Shown: positions 8,444 to 17,575 of the stretch, piece after piece
How the letters are laid out: each line of letters opens with the position of its first letter
Numbering within the stretch: position 1 is the stretch's first letter
From: a virus
DNA: 64,000 nucleotides
Direction: 5' to 3' (one strand)
IMG/VR virus record: IMGVR_UViG_3300031576_000024
Coordinates: 18,992 to 82,991 of that record
The notes under the pieces: generated by a model
Database searches by the model: none
Seen by the model: only the letters and a program-made list of their open reading frames with translations
What the model was told of the DNA's origin: nothing
Made by a program: the position numbers and the translations under genes

Positions 8444-10038
8444 TGTCTAAATTAGGTCGATTCGCGGAAACTATTTTTGTTCGTACATACGCCGCAACGC
8501 ATGACGAAACTTGGGATGGTTGCGCAAGACGGGTAGCTGATTACGTAGCAGGCGACGATTACAAACATTTGGCAGATGACTTTTACAAGGCTATCTCTGA
8601 GCGTAAGTTCATGCCTGGAGGGCGATATCTAGCCCAAGCTGGTAAGGATATCCCCCAGCTAACCAATTGTTTCCTTTTGAGCGCAGAGGATTCCAGAGAA
8701 GGGTGGGCTCAACTGCTTAGGAAGCACATGATGGCATTATCTACCGGAGGCGGGGTCGGCACATGGTACGGAGACGTAAGACCGTCTGGACAGCCGATTA
8801 AGCGGTTTGGCGGGGTATCCAGTGGCCCTCTCGCCCTCATGTTCATGGTAAACGAGGTTGCACGTCACGTACTCTCGGGCGGGAAGCGTCGTAGCGCCTT
8901 ATGGGCTGGACTACCTTGGAACCACGGCGATATCGAAAAGTTCATTGTATCTAAGAACTGGTCTACAGCTATTCGGTCAATGAAGGAAAGTGACTTTAAC
9001 TTCCCGGCTACGTTGGACATGACAAACATCAGCGTGGCTCTAAATGATGAATTCTTCCAGAAGGTGAACAAAGATGATAAGGTATGGGACATCTACTATC
9101 GGGTCTGCAAAAACATGTGCAAAACAGGAGAACCGGGCTTTAGCATTGACACAGGAGTTAACGCTAAAGATGTTCTTCGGAATCCTTGTACGGAAGTTGT
9201 GTCGGCTACTGATTCTGACTGCTGTAATCTTGGTTCTATCAATCTAGCGAGGGTCAATGATATTGACGAACTAAAGAAGCTTACAAGACTTGCTGTAAAG
9301 TTTCTGTACCTGGGGACATTTCGTAGCTGGATGCCGGACGAATCGTTTGCTAAGATCCGCGAGAGGGATCGCCGGATCGGCCTGGGTATCATGGGTCTGC
9401 ACGAGTGGTGCATAAGACATGGAGAAAGATATGAGCCTAACGGCGAACTCGGCAAGTGGCTTGCTGCTTGGGCGAATATTAGCGACGATGAGGCCGTTAA
9501 ATTCAGTAAGGGAAAGGGAGCAAAGCCCGTTGCAGTTAGAGCAATCGCCCCAACGGGCACTATCGGAATTATAGCAGAAACAACGACAGGAATAGAACCT
9601 GTATTTTGCGTAGCCTATAAGAGACGCTGGCTTGGCACTGACGGACAGTGGGCCTCAGAATACGTTGTAGATCCTACAGTGAAGCGCCTACTAGATGAGG
9701 GTATCATTCAAGATCCCAATGACATTGAGGATTCAATCAAGCTAGCTCGGCATGTTGAACGTCGCATTCGGATGCAAGCCTTCGTTCAATCCTTCGTGGA
9801 TCAGGGTATCTCCAGTACGATTAACCTTCCTGAATACGGAGAGGCTGGTAATAACAATGTCAAGCAATTTGCTGAAACCCTTTTGGAATATTTGCCGAAG
9901 CTTAGAGGAATCACTGTTTATCCTGATGGTGCCCGCCCTGGTCAACCTATTACTAGCGTAAAGTGGGAGACAGCTATTAAGCACGCTAAAGTCGAAGAAC
10001 CAGAAGACAAGTGCTCCCAAGGCGCGTGCGGCATCTGA
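8443..10038 (+). CDS. class II (B12-dependent) ribonucleotide reductase
   Basis: 531 aa. Makes deoxynucleotides from ribonucleotides. Visible: NCFLLS (Cys76), radical-site NPCTE (Asn247, Cys249, Glu251), DCCNLGSINLA (Cys260/261), APTGTIGIIAETT, YPDGARPGQ and a C-terminal redox pair CSQGAC (Cys524, Cys529). There is no ATP-cone and no NrdB gene nearby, which together with sequence style points to a class II, adenosylcobalamin-dependent enzyme. It would supply precursors alongside ThyX, MazG-like and deoxyribosyltransferase-like neighbours. Confidence 0.88.
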   Translation: MSKLGRFAETIFVRTYAATHDETWDGCARRVADYVAGDDYKHLADDFYKAISERKFMPGGRYLAQAGKDIPQLTNCFLLSAEDSREGWAQLLRKHMMALSTGGGVGTWYGDVRPSGQPIKRFGGVSSGPLALMFMVNEVARHVLSGGKRRSALWAGLPWNHGDIEKFIVSKNWSTAIRSMKESDFNFPATLDMTNISVALNDEFFQKVNKDDKVWDIYYRVCKNMCKTGEPGFSIDTGVNAKDVLRNPCTEVVSATDSDCCNLGSINLARVNDIDELKKLTRLAVKFLYLGTFRSWMPDESFAKIRERDRRIGLGIMGLHEWCIRHGERYEPNGELGKWLAAWANISDDEAVKFSKGKGAKPVAVRAIAPTGTIGIIAETTTGIEPVFCVAYKRRWLGTDGQWASEYVVDPTVKRLLDEGIIQDPNDIEDSIKLARHVERRIRMQAFVQSFVDQGISSTINLPEYGEAGNNNVKQFAETLLEYLPKLRGITVYPDGARPGQPITSVKWETAIKHAKVEEPEDKCSQGACGI

Positions 10039-10118
10039 GATAAACGTCTGCATAGAACATGAGTGGCATAGTTATATGGGTGAACGTTGGTGTAGTAAGT
10101 GTAACAAAGGATGATAAC

Positions 10119-10364
10119 ATGAATAGAATCAAAAGATGGCTTCAATTGTACAGGCTGTATCGCTTAACTCGTATGCACACTTTAGACTTGTACGAGGAAA
10201 AGCTACGGATAGAAGATAGACTGCTTGAGGTACAAATCATTATTCAAGGAAGATCGACTATCTATGATGCCCCGATCGAAGTTAAAGAAGCAGCACTGTG
10301 GCGTGACCACGATAACCACGATCTACCTCCGGTAGATTCATTTCAGACAGTGGGAAAGATATGA
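10119..10364 (+). CDS. small hypothetical protein
   Basis: 81 aa from ATG 10119, which has AAAGGATG upstream; an ATG at 10059 would add an unlikely hydrophobic leader. Starts MNRIKRWLQLYRLYRL, an amphipathic basic helix, then an acidic tail. Overlaps the MazG-like start by four bases. Function unknown. Confidence 0.55.
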   Translation: MNRIKRWLQLYRLYRLTRMHTLDLYEEKLRIEDRLLEVQIIIQGRSTIYDAPIEVKEAALWRDHDNHDLPPVDSFQTVGKI

Positions 10365-10747
10365 AGAAAGAACATGACGGAATGTACTCAACCCTAGCAC
10401 CTGTTGAATCTAAAAAGCGTGAACCTAGTTTGCTAGATACGTGGTTGGCTAATACCGATAAAACCGCAGTTTATCCTGATTCCTTTAACAAGGAACTCAC
10501 TGGTGCTGTATATCTCACCCTGGGGTTGAATGGAGAGGCCGGCGAGGTAGCCGATGAAATAAAGAAGATCATACGCAATGATAATGGTATTATTACACCC
10601 GAGAGGAAGAAGAAGCTGTACCTTGAGATGGGCGACGTGATGTGGTACTGGCTCCGGCTGACCAAAGAGCTTGATCTAGATATCGAAGATATCATGGCAG
10701 AGAACCTGAAGAAACTGAGTCAGAGGTATGAACATGAAGTCAAGTAA
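10361..10747 (+). CDS. MazG-like nucleotide pyrophosphohydrolase
   Basis: 128 aa. LGLNGEAGEVADEIKKII and LEMGDVMWYWL carry the EExxE/ExxD metal-binding pattern of all-alpha NTP pyrophosphohydrolases. Likely hydrolyses (d)NTPs to NMPs. In phages such proteins tune nucleotide pools or host ppGpp-linked signalling. Sits between reductase and thyX genes. Confidence 0.85.
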   Translation: MKKEHDGMYSTLAPVESKKREPSLLDTWLANTDKTAVYPDSFNKELTGAVYLTLGLNGEAGEVADEIKKIIRNDNGIITPERKKKLYLEMGDVMWYWLRLTKELDLDIEDIMAENLKKLSQRYEHEVK

Positions 10748-10967
10748 TTTATTCTGGGGTATTTTTAATCTGTTTCTAGGTGCGCTTATAGCTTCAACTA
10801 TATTATGGCACAGCGGCTACTGGCACAGGAAAGTAGTGGAGAATTGGAAGGAACAAGGATATGAGTGCTTTAGAGTCTACAAAGAACATGAAGAGGAACA
10901 AGGATATGAGTGCTTTAGAGTCTACAAAGAACGTGAAGCTGGTATCCGTTACGAAATCGCATGTTGA
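10728..10967 (+). CDS. small membrane protein with a duplicated C-terminal segment
   Basis: 79 aa. One membrane helix at about 8-28 (FWGIFNLFLGALIASTILW). The C-terminus contains two copies of EQGYECFRVYKE, produced by the 45-bp tandem duplication at 10851-10940. Its last ~100 bases overlap the thyX start in another frame. Function unknown. Confidence 0.55.
   Translation: MNMKSSNLFWGIFNLFLGALIASTILWHSGYWHRKVVENWKEQGYECFRVYKEHEEEQGYECFRVYKEREAGIRYEIAC
10851..10940 (+). repeat. 45-bp tandem duplication over the thyX start
   Basis: A unit beginning GAACAAGGATATGAGTGC is present twice with a period of exactly 45 bp (10851 and 10896); the clear difference is one A/G substitution. Each unit carries the ribosome-site-like AAGGAT and the ATG of thyX. 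Confidence 0.95.
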
Positions 10968-11583
10968 TGGTATCCCGACAGCGGAAGGTCTGATTTGCTA
11001 TGTTGCTCGTGTTAGCAACCCTGCTAACCAGATGAACGAGCAATCGGCTCCTAAGCTTCTAAAGTATCTTATAAAGAACAAACACTGGAGTCCGTTCGAG
11101 TTAGTCCATATGACGGTAGAGATCAAGACGAGTAGAGCTATCGCTCAGCAGATCCTTCGGCATCGTAGTTTTAGCTTCCAAGAGTTTAGCCAGCGGTACT
11201 CTACAGCTACGTCAATGGTATACTACAGAGCTAGACGGCAGGATGTTAAGAACCGTCAGAACAGTATTGATGATCTATCTGTTGAAGTGAAAGAACAGTT
11301 TGAGGAACTTCAACTTGACGTTAACCAGCTTTGTGCAAACCATTACTCAAGAGCTTTAGAGTTGGGCATTGCCAAAGAACAGGCTCGGTTTCTCCTCCCT
11401 TTAAGTACAGCAACCACACTTTATATGTCCGGGTCCATGCGATCTTGGATTCATTATATGCAACTGCGTATGGACCCTTCAACGCAGTTAGAGCACAGAG
11501 AAATTGCAAACGAAATATACAGCATCTTTGCTCATAACTTTCCTAACATAGCGGCGGCACTACATGACAACCAAAGAGACTAA
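10861..11583 (+). CDS. thyX: flavin-dependent thymidylate synthase ThyX
   Basis: 240 aa from ATG 10861, or 225 aa from the duplicated ATG 10906; both have the same AAGGAT leader. The ThyX signature RHRSFSFQEFSQRY lies at 100-113, and STATTLYMSGSMRSW near the C-terminus is typical. It methylates dUMP to dTMP using FAD and folate. Because the repeat length is a multiple of 3, the longer product merely carries an N-terminal repeat of MSALESTKN. Part of the dNTP block. Confidence 0.93.
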   Translation: MSALESTKNMKRNKDMSALESTKNVKLVSVTKSHVDGIPTAEGLICYVARVSNPANQMNEQSAPKLLKYLIKNKHWSPFELVHMTVEIKTSRAIAQQILRHRSFSFQEFSQRYSTATSMVYYRARRQDVKNRQNSIDDLSVEVKEQFEELQLDVNQLCANHYSRALELGIAKEQARFLLPLSTATTLYMSGSMRSWIHYMQLRMDPSTQLEHREIANEIYSIFAHNFPNIAAALHDNQRD

Positions 11584-11992
11584 CCCTAAAGATGCTGTAG
11601 GAACAGGTAAATATCCGTCTTCTACTGTTCCTGCTCCTGTTATTGGTGAAGTAGGCTTAGCCATGTTGGAAGGGGCACGTAAATATGGTCGTCATAATTA
11701 CCGGGTAGCAGGGGTGCGAGCTAGCGTGTACTACGATGCCTGTAAAAGACACCTTGATGACTTTTGGGAAGGCGTTGACATTGATAAAGACTCCGGCCTA
11801 CCGCATGTTGTTAAAGCTATAGCTTGTTTAGTTGTATTGCGTGATTCACAGATGCAAGGCAATTGGGTTGACGACAGACCGCCGCCAAGTCCTAAAGACT
11901 GGCAAGATGTGCTTAATAAAAAAGCTAAAGAAATAATTGCAAAGTACCCTAACTCTAAAGATGCATACTTGGCATCGGATACAAAACTATGA
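11564..11992 (+). CDS. dATP/dGTP diphosphohydrolase N-domain (DUF5664-like) protein
   Basis: 142 aa. NPKDAVGTGKYP at the N-terminus, LEGARKYGRHNYR, GVRASVYYDACKRHLDDFW and SGLPHVVKAIACL match from memory the family dGTP_diPhyd_N/DUF5664, an all-alpha NTP pyrophosphatase-like fold. Some relatives (MazZ) act in 2-aminoadenine phages, but no PurZ is seen here. Likely acts on nucleotides; substrate not inferable. Confidence 0.75.
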   Translation: MTTKETNPKDAVGTGKYPSSTVPAPVIGEVGLAMLEGARKYGRHNYRVAGVRASVYYDACKRHLDDFWEGVDIDKDSGLPHVVKAIACLVVLRDSQMQGNWVDDRPPPSPKDWQDVLNKKAKEIIAKYPNSKDAYLASDTKL

Positions 11993-12378
11993 AGAAGCAG
12001 AAATACTTTGATGGATTCGGCAACCTAGAGGATGTTATTAGAGACTTTGAGATCGACACCGATCTTAATGACCGTAACATTCTATTTGCTTCTTATGCTA
12101 CAGAGGCTTATGAAGGAAGTGCGTTCGTCCTATTTAAGAGAGACAAGAAGCTCTATGAAGTCAATGGTTCACACTGCTCGTGCTACGGCCTAGAGGGTCA
12201 GTGGGAGCCGGAAGAGACTTCATGGGATGCGCTGGCAATGCGAATAAAGGTTGATGCTACCTTAAAGGGTAGTAACATGAATAAAATAAGAGTAAATATT
12301 TATGGTGTTGCTCCTGAAGGCGTACCGTATCTAGTTGAGCTAATCAAGAAGAACGTGAAGGTAAAAGATGCCGTTTGA
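11989..12378 (+). CDS. conserved-looking phage hypothetical protein
   Basis: 129 aa. The middle shows KLYEVNGSHCSCYGLEGQW and a following ETSWDAL, a combination I associate with small phage proteins of unknown role. Overlaps both neighbours. No catalytic motif recognised. Confidence 0.65.
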   Translation: MKKQKYFDGFGNLEDVIRDFEIDTDLNDRNILFASYATEAYEGSAFVLFKRDKKLYEVNGSHCSCYGLEGQWEPEETSWDALAMRIKVDATLKGSNMNKIRVNIYGVAPEGVPYLVELIKKNVKVKDAV

Positions 12379-15300
12379 TAGAACGGGTAAATGGACGGAG
12401 CCTGGATCGGAAACCGAATCCGAGTTCGTAAATGCTATTACGGCTCAGTCAAGTGACGGGCAGGAAGTTGCACTTACTCCCGACGTGGTGGCTAAGATCG
12501 AGGCTGCCATCCGTTCCAACGTTGGTGACAACAAAAACGTTGGCCGGCTCAACACACTTTCCTACTCCACCTTAGCTAGTGTAGTTAATAGTCCTGGGCA
12601 TGTAAGCGTTGTCATCCCTATCTACGGCGCTCTCAATCTAGTTAAGAAGGCCATTGAGTCTGTATTCAAACATACCTATTGGCCCTTTGAGCTTATCCTA
12701 GTTGACGACTGTTCTCCTGATCCTGCTGTCCGTGACTACCTTAAGACGCTGGAAGGTCAGAACAAGTCTGACAAGTGCATAGGATTGAAGGTTATCTGCA
12801 ACAAGAAGAACAAGGGCTTCGCTGCCACCTGTAACATCGGCATGAACGTCGGCACGGGTAAGTATTTCTGCGTTCTCAATTCGGACGTTCTAGTTACTCC
12901 CTACTGGTTAACCAAAATGGTTACTGCCGTAGAGGCTGATAAGTCACATGTCATTGTTAATCCGGTAACCAATAATACGGCCCTGATTAACGTGCAGATG
13001 GAACCTGGTAGATCGTATCTGGATATGAACCGTGCGCTCGAACGTAAATCACCTAAGAACTATCCTGAGATTATGCCTACCGGCTTCTGCTTGTTCTTCA
13101 AGCGTAGTCTCTTAGAAAGGATAGGAGGGTTCGATGAAGCCTACGTTTCCTACGGGGAGGATACGCACTTCTGGTTCCAATCTCTTAAGCTCACCTCTGA
13201 TAGCGGTGAGTACCTTGGCAACAAAGCTGTCATGGCTGACGATTGTTACATCTTCCATGAACGTAGCAGCAGCTTCAATCAAGTAAGTTCAGATGAACAT
13301 ATGGGCCTTCGGCGTTCTGGCTCGGAGCGTTTCCACAAGCTAAATCCTTCTTATGCAGACTGGAAGAATGGCTACAATGTTAACAAGGTCATGTCAGAGA
13401 TCCGCTCCAAGACACCCGACTCACTGTTTGACCACGATTACAAGTACAATTGCGTTTGGGTTGTAAAATCAGCCGACTTCTGCGGTGGTATGAAGTACAT
13501 AGCAGACATTGTAAATGAGCTAATTGAGCAGAATGTCAACGCTAAGGTTTGTGTTATCAAGAACACTCCTGACGCTCCTGAGAATGTCCTCAATGATCTA
13601 CATACTGCGCCTATCTTCTTTAAGGATGCAGAAGACTTTGTAACTAACTTCTCCACGCGCTGCTTTACCAACGGTGTCGTAATTGCCGCTGTATCTGAAC
13701 TTGTGTCGCCCGTAGGCATCCTTTGTCAGCGCATACAAAGTCTTACTCCTATTCATCACATTCAGTCATACGATCCTGAGCTTACTGCCATTCCTGAGTT
13801 AGCCGCAGAGCAAGCTCAAGCATATGGAAAGCTACGTTATTCCATATCGTCAAGTAACTGGATCACTGAACATCTACAGAAGGAAGGCGTTAAAAACATC
13901 ATCTTCACTACTCAACCGGGCGTTGATACGGACCTATTCCATCATGGCGACCGAAGCCGTGGCGACGATAGGTTTACCGTGATGATAGCTTTGAACGCTC
14001 AATATCCTTTCAAGGGTGCTGAGCGCGGCATTGAGGTTGCCAAAGAGATTATCAAGCGGGACAAAAATATCCGCGTCCTAGGATTGGGTATGGACTTCAT
14101 TCCCGATTGTCCGGCCATTGTAGGACTCGGTAAATTGTCACAAGGACGCTTGGCGCACCTCCTACGCACTGAGGTAGATGTGTTTATAGATCCAAGCTAC
14201 ATTCACAGTTACGGCATGCCTAGTTTGGAAGCTCTTGCTTGTGGCGTTGAAGTTGTCTGCTGGAATAACCGAGGCATTGGTGAGTACGCGAGCAATAAGT
14301 TTAACGGCGTTCATATCTTCATGCAGAACGTGATACCCGAAGAACTAGCCGATAGGTGTCTAAAGATTAAGGAGAATAAGTCCGCAGTCACTCTAGTTCC
14401 CTTATCAAGAGAAGACAGTGTTAATAGCTTCACTAATCACTTTGAAATAAACTTAGGTCTGGTACCATTCAAGAAACGGATTACTGTAGTCACCCCTCAC
14501 GCACGCAAACACGGTGGCCCGACTACGATCATTAATTTCGCTAACGTCTTGGGTTACTTGGGACACGATGCGCGCCTAGTATCAATCTATGACGATTTCA
14601 ACAATGAAGTAATAAGCTTCAAGCAAGTTCCGCTATTCATAGGCGTTGATTACATTAAAGAGTCTGACATGGTTGTTATCAACTCTGATAATCCGTTCAT
14701 TGAGCAGATTGTCAATCAGCCTTCACTTAAACATGCCAAGAAGGTACTTCTAAAGCTCAGCCACAATCCTCGCTTTAAGGCCATAGAAGAAGCTAGCTTG
14801 CGCATGCCCATATGGGATAAGATACTTTGTTCCACAGAGCATCTACGTGAGAAGTGTATCAATCCTATGCCTGATTGGCGTCACATTGCGTGGAGCCCCG
14901 ATAAGGTTCAAACTATCGGCTGGTATCATTACACGTTCCCTGTGTTCAACGCTCCCCCGGAGACGAGACAGTACGGGGTCATTGACAAGCAGATGCGTAT
15001 TGGGTATCTTATGCACGACCATCCCACAAAGGGGACGACGTTCGCCAATGCCATCGTCAAGGCTCTTAAGAACAAGTATGGCGCTAACGTAGACATCGTG
15101 ACCGTTGGTGAGGTAGCGCTTAAGTATAAGCCGCCGTGGATGACTTACGTGTTCAAACCTAACCGCCCTGAAATGGCACAGGTAATGAAGCAGTGCGATA
15201 TCTGGTTGGGAAGCTCCTTCAACGAAGGACTAGGACGTATGACACTGGAAGCTATGGCAGCGGGTTGCGCTATCGTAACTACCGACACTGGTGCAGAATT

Positions 15301-15502
15301 CCTTAAAGACCAAGAGAACTGTTTACTATACCCTCCCGGTGAGGCACAACAAGGCGGTGAAGCTGTAGATAAGCTACTATCAGATCCTAAGCTCTTCCAG
15401 AAACTAATCAATAACGGCTACCAAACAGCAGGTAAGGCAGCAGACCCGCACCAGTATGTACATACATTGAGGCAACTAGTACATGAACTATGCAAAACCT
15501 AG
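12368..15502 (+). CDS. large multidomain glycosyltransferase (GT2 + two GT-B domains)
   Basis: 1044 aa. Residues about 75-320 form a GT2/GT-A domain: VSVVIPIYGALNLVKKAIES, LILVDDCSPDP, and a DXD-like VLNSDV. Around 540-650 a GT4-like GT-B half shows PFKGAERGIEVAKE and YGMPSLEALACGVEVVCWN. The C-terminal 300 residues contain another GT-B half: DHPTKGTTFANAIVKAL and SSFNEGLGRMTLEAMAAGCA. It probably builds a multi-sugar structure on host envelope, virion or DNA. It begins a sugar-related island. Confidence 0.88.
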   Translation: MPFDRTGKWTEPGSETESEFVNAITAQSSDGQEVALTPDVVAKIEAAIRSNVGDNKNVGRLNTLSYSTLASVVNSPGHVSVVIPIYGALNLVKKAIESVFKHTYWPFELILVDDCSPDPAVRDYLKTLEGQNKSDKCIGLKVICNKKNKGFAATCNIGMNVGTGKYFCVLNSDVLVTPYWLTKMVTAVEADKSHVIVNPVTNNTALINVQMEPGRSYLDMNRALERKSPKNYPEIMPTGFCLFFKRSLLERIGGFDEAYVSYGEDTHFWFQSLKLTSDSGEYLGNKAVMADDCYIFHERSSSFNQVSSDEHMGLRRSGSERFHKLNPSYADWKNGYNVNKVMSEIRSKTPDSLFDHDYKYNCVWVVKSADFCGGMKYIADIVNELIEQNVNAKVCVIKNTPDAPENVLNDLHTAPIFFKDAEDFVTNFSTRCFTNGVVIAAVSELVSPVGILCQRIQSLTPIHHIQSYDPELTAIPELAAEQAQAYGKLRYSISSSNWITEHLQKEGVKNIIFTTQPGVDTDLFHHGDRSRGDDRFTVMIALNAQYPFKGAERGIEVAKEIIKRDKNIRVLGLGMDFIPDCPAIVGLGKLSQGRLAHLLRTEVDVFIDPSYIHSYGMPSLEALACGVEVVCWNNRGIGEYASNKFNGVHIFMQNVIPEELADRCLKIKENKSAVTLVPLSREDSVNSFTNHFEINLGLVPFKKRITVVTPHARKHGGPTTIINFANVLGYLGHDARLVSIYDDFNNEVISFKQVPLFIGVDYIKESDMVVINSDNPFIEQIVNQPSLKHAKKVLLKLSHNPRFKAIEEASLRMPIWDKILCSTEHLREKCINPMPDWRHIAWSPDKVQTIGWYHYTFPVFNAPPETRQYGVIDKQMRIGYLMHDHPTKGTTFANAIVKALKNKYGANVDIVTVGEVALKYKPPWMTYVFKPNRPEMAQVMKQCDIWLGSSFNEGLGRMTLEAMAAGCAIVTTDTGAEFLKDQENCLLYPPGEAQQGGEAVDKLLSDPKLFQKLINNGYQTAGKAADPHQYVHTLRQLVHELCKT

Positions 15503-15845
15503 AACTAAAGCTTTTAGCGTCACTATTAAAGACTGCGAGGTTGAGACGTTTCGGTGCGGCGGGCCGGGCGGACAGAATGTCAACAAAGTCGAAAGTGGTG
15601 TCCGCGTGCGCCATGTTCCTTCTAGTGCTGTGTCTGAAAGTCGGGAGTTTAGAGAGCAACATCGGAACAAGGTTAATGCCTTTATCAAAATGGCTAATTC
15701 GCCAGAGTTTCAAAAGTGGATACGAGTCGAAGCTGCTAGACGAGCGGGACAGCCATCAGCAGAAGAAATAGTGGAGAAGATGATGGGCTCTAAGAACATT
15801 CGAGTACAGTATAAGGTGGAGGGTAAATGGACGACAGTAGAATAA
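15483..15845 (+). CDS. GGQ release-factor-like (ArfB/RF1-domain) peptidyl-tRNA hydrolase
   Basis: 120 aa. CGGPGGQNVNKVESGVRVRH (25-44) is the class I release-factor domain with the catalytic GGQ at 29-31, followed by an alpha helix with Arg/Lys. There is no codon-recognition domain, as in ArfB/YaeJ or PrfH-type rescue factors. Known role: hydrolyse peptidyl-tRNA on stalled ribosomes. Overlaps two glycosyltransferase genes. Could release ribosomes on damaged mRNA during infection. Confidence 0.88.
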   Translation: MNYAKPRTKAFSVTIKDCEVETFRCGGPGGQNVNKVESGVRVRHVPSSAVSESREFREQHRNKVNAFIKMANSPEFQKWIRVEAARRAGQPSAEEIVEKMMGSKNIRVQYKVEGKWTTVE

Positions 15846-16567
15846 GGCGCGGGGTTGGAATTTGCCACTATAACCGGCAGAAGTACCTTAACGAGATTAT
15901 CTTCGCTGTACAGAATACAGTACCGAAAGGTACTCGCGTTGTGGTGTGCGACGACGGCTCCAACCCTCTAAACATTCTTGAAGATATTACACTGGTTCAA
16001 GGTAAGAATCTTGGTGTAGCAGCGAACAAGAACCGTGCCTTGTGGGCGCTTCAGGACTGTCACTACATTTGCATCCTAGAAGACGACCTTAAGCCTATCT
16101 CTAAGGGTTGGTTTGAAACCTATGAGAAGGCTGCCAACCTGTCCAACATTCACCACTTCTGCCGTGTTCAAGACAAGCACGTCCAAGAAACGTCTCCTGA
16201 GTTTGCTCAGTATATGAAGACGCATGGATTCACGCCGATTTACGGTCCCACTCCGCGTGGAGACTTAACGTTTATAACACACAAGGTTGTGGAGCGCATT
16301 GGTGCTTTCAACCCTCTCTTCATAGGCGCTGGTCACGCGCACGGGGAGTGGAGCCATAGAGTATGGAAAGCGGGGCTGATCGGCCACAACAATAAGTGGG
16401 TTGACATCATGGAAGCCCGTAATATGTTTGAACAACTTGGCGATACCGAAGGCGGACGCTGGGTTCTAGATCCTAAGGATTTACGTAAGCAACTTATCAG
16501 AAACGAGAAAGTGTACAAGGATCTTCAGAAGACAGCCTACAGCCACCTTCCTTTGAGCCTGGAGTAA
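15827..16567 (+). CDS. GT2-type glycosyltransferase
   Basis: 246 aa GT-A fold: VGICHYNRQKYLNEIIFAV, VVVCDDGSNP, NLGVAANKNRALW and the DXD-like ICILEDDLKP. Later HAHGEWSHRVWKAG resembles the acceptor-side ExxW region. Uses a nucleotide sugar; acceptor unknown. Confidence 0.82.
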   Translation: MDDSRIRRGVGICHYNRQKYLNEIIFAVQNTVPKGTRVVVCDDGSNPLNILEDITLVQGKNLGVAANKNRALWALQDCHYICILEDDLKPISKGWFETYEKAANLSNIHHFCRVQDKHVQETSPEFAQYMKTHGFTPIYGPTPRGDLTFITHKVVERIGAFNPLFIGAGHAHGEWSHRVWKAGLIGHNNKWVDIMEARNMFEQLGDTEGGRWVLDPKDLRKQLIRNEKVYKDLQKTAYSHLPLSLE

Positions 16568-16569
16568 CA

Positions 16570-17313
16570 ATGGAACAGTATACAACAAAGTGCGGTGTGG
16601 AGCTTCCTCAAGTAGACCCTGAGAAAAACTACGACATTCTGCTATACAAGATAGGGAATGATTGGGAAGAGTTCCTTCGCTGCGATACTATGCACAAAGT
16701 CACTGACCCTGCTGACGAAGACTTCCGTAAGAAGATCGCACAGGCAGCTTGCACAATGTATACCACTCGCGGTATTGGTATTGCCGCTAATCAATTGGGC
16801 TTCAAAGAGCATTGGTGTATCGTAGATACACAATGGCCTCAAACTGGTATAAAGGTTCCGCGCGTAATCCTCAATCCCAATACAAGAGACAGCGTACTAG
16901 TCGAGACTCAGAAGGCCAGCCACGAAGGCTGTCTAAGTGTGCCTATGGGGTTCAAGGGAACTGTGGCTAGACATTCGGCAGTAGACCTTTACTATACTGA
17001 CCTTATGGGCAATGACGTATCGTGGCAAGCATTCGACCTTGATGCTGCCGCCGTCTTACACGAGCTAGACCACCTAAGAGGGCGATTGTTCATTGACAAC
17101 ATTTCCAATCTTCGCTTAAGCTTCCTAGAAGGTAAGCTTCGGAAGGTACAGAAGATGGTCAGGAATCGCATTAAGAACAACAACCGCAGCGTAATTGCCC
17201 AGGTTAAACGCATGAACATCATCTACTCATGGAGCGCACAGAAGAGACTTGATCTCGCTGCTAAGGAAGCAGAGAAGCTTGTGGTTGAACAACCTGAGGT
17301 AGTAGATGAATAA
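16570..17313 (+). CDS. def: peptide deformylase
   Basis: 247 aa. All three motifs are present: GIGIAANQ (68-75), EGCLS (119-123; Cys metal ligand) and HELDH (164-168). Removes formyl from nascent proteins. About 60 residues longer than phage minimal deformylases, with a basic C-terminal extension rich in K/R/N. Lies next to the GGQ protein, so two ribosome-exit functions are encoded together. Confidence 0.93.
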   Translation: MEQYTTKCGVELPQVDPEKNYDILLYKIGNDWEEFLRCDTMHKVTDPADEDFRKKIAQAACTMYTTRGIGIAANQLGFKEHWCIVDTQWPQTGIKVPRVILNPNTRDSVLVETQKASHEGCLSVPMGFKGTVARHSAVDLYYTDLMGNDVSWQAFDLDAAAVLHELDHLRGRLFIDNISNLRLSFLEGKLRKVQKMVRNRIKNNNRSVIAQVKRMNIIYSWSAQKRLDLAAKEAEKLVVEQPEVVDE

Positions 17314-17575
17314 ATACCTTATGAGCGAGGGTAGCGTACAACTCGGCATGGTCTTTATAGAGAGACACGGCGGGTTTGTTACTGGATCTCATAACGCACC
17401 GCTAATCGGGTACTTCTGTAAAGTATACGATGAAGATTCCGATGCTTGGAATGCACAGGGACACGGACTTACATATGATCTAGCAATGGTTTCTTTGTAC
17501 CTTCTGCGTACCAAAGGTGAGCTACCTAAGCCACCTGAATACTTCTCTAAGACTAACTTCTATCTGGAAAACTAA
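17306..17575 (+). CDS. hypothetical protein
   Basis: 89 aa, overlaps the deformylase stop and the next start. Mixed alpha/beta composition with no recognised motif (GSVQLGMVFIERHGGFVTGS near the N-terminus). Kept because of tight operon spacing. Confidence 0.55.
   Translation: MNKYLMSEGSVQLGMVFIERHGGFVTGSHNAPLIGYFCKVYDEDSDAWNAQGHGLTYDLAMVSLYLLRTKGELPKPPEYFSKTNFYLEN

Noticed and set aside
10030-10114. Possible micro zinc finger after the reductase (frame with CIEHEWHSY, then WCSKCNKG)
   Set aside because: The Cys/His pattern is attractive but no standard start codon lies upstream in the frame; could be a +2 frame extension, so not listed as a gene.
11564-11992. 2-aminoadenine (Z) genome signature
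   Set aside because: The family resemblance to MazZ is suggestive, but no PurZ or DatZ partner is visible in the window, so no claim is made.
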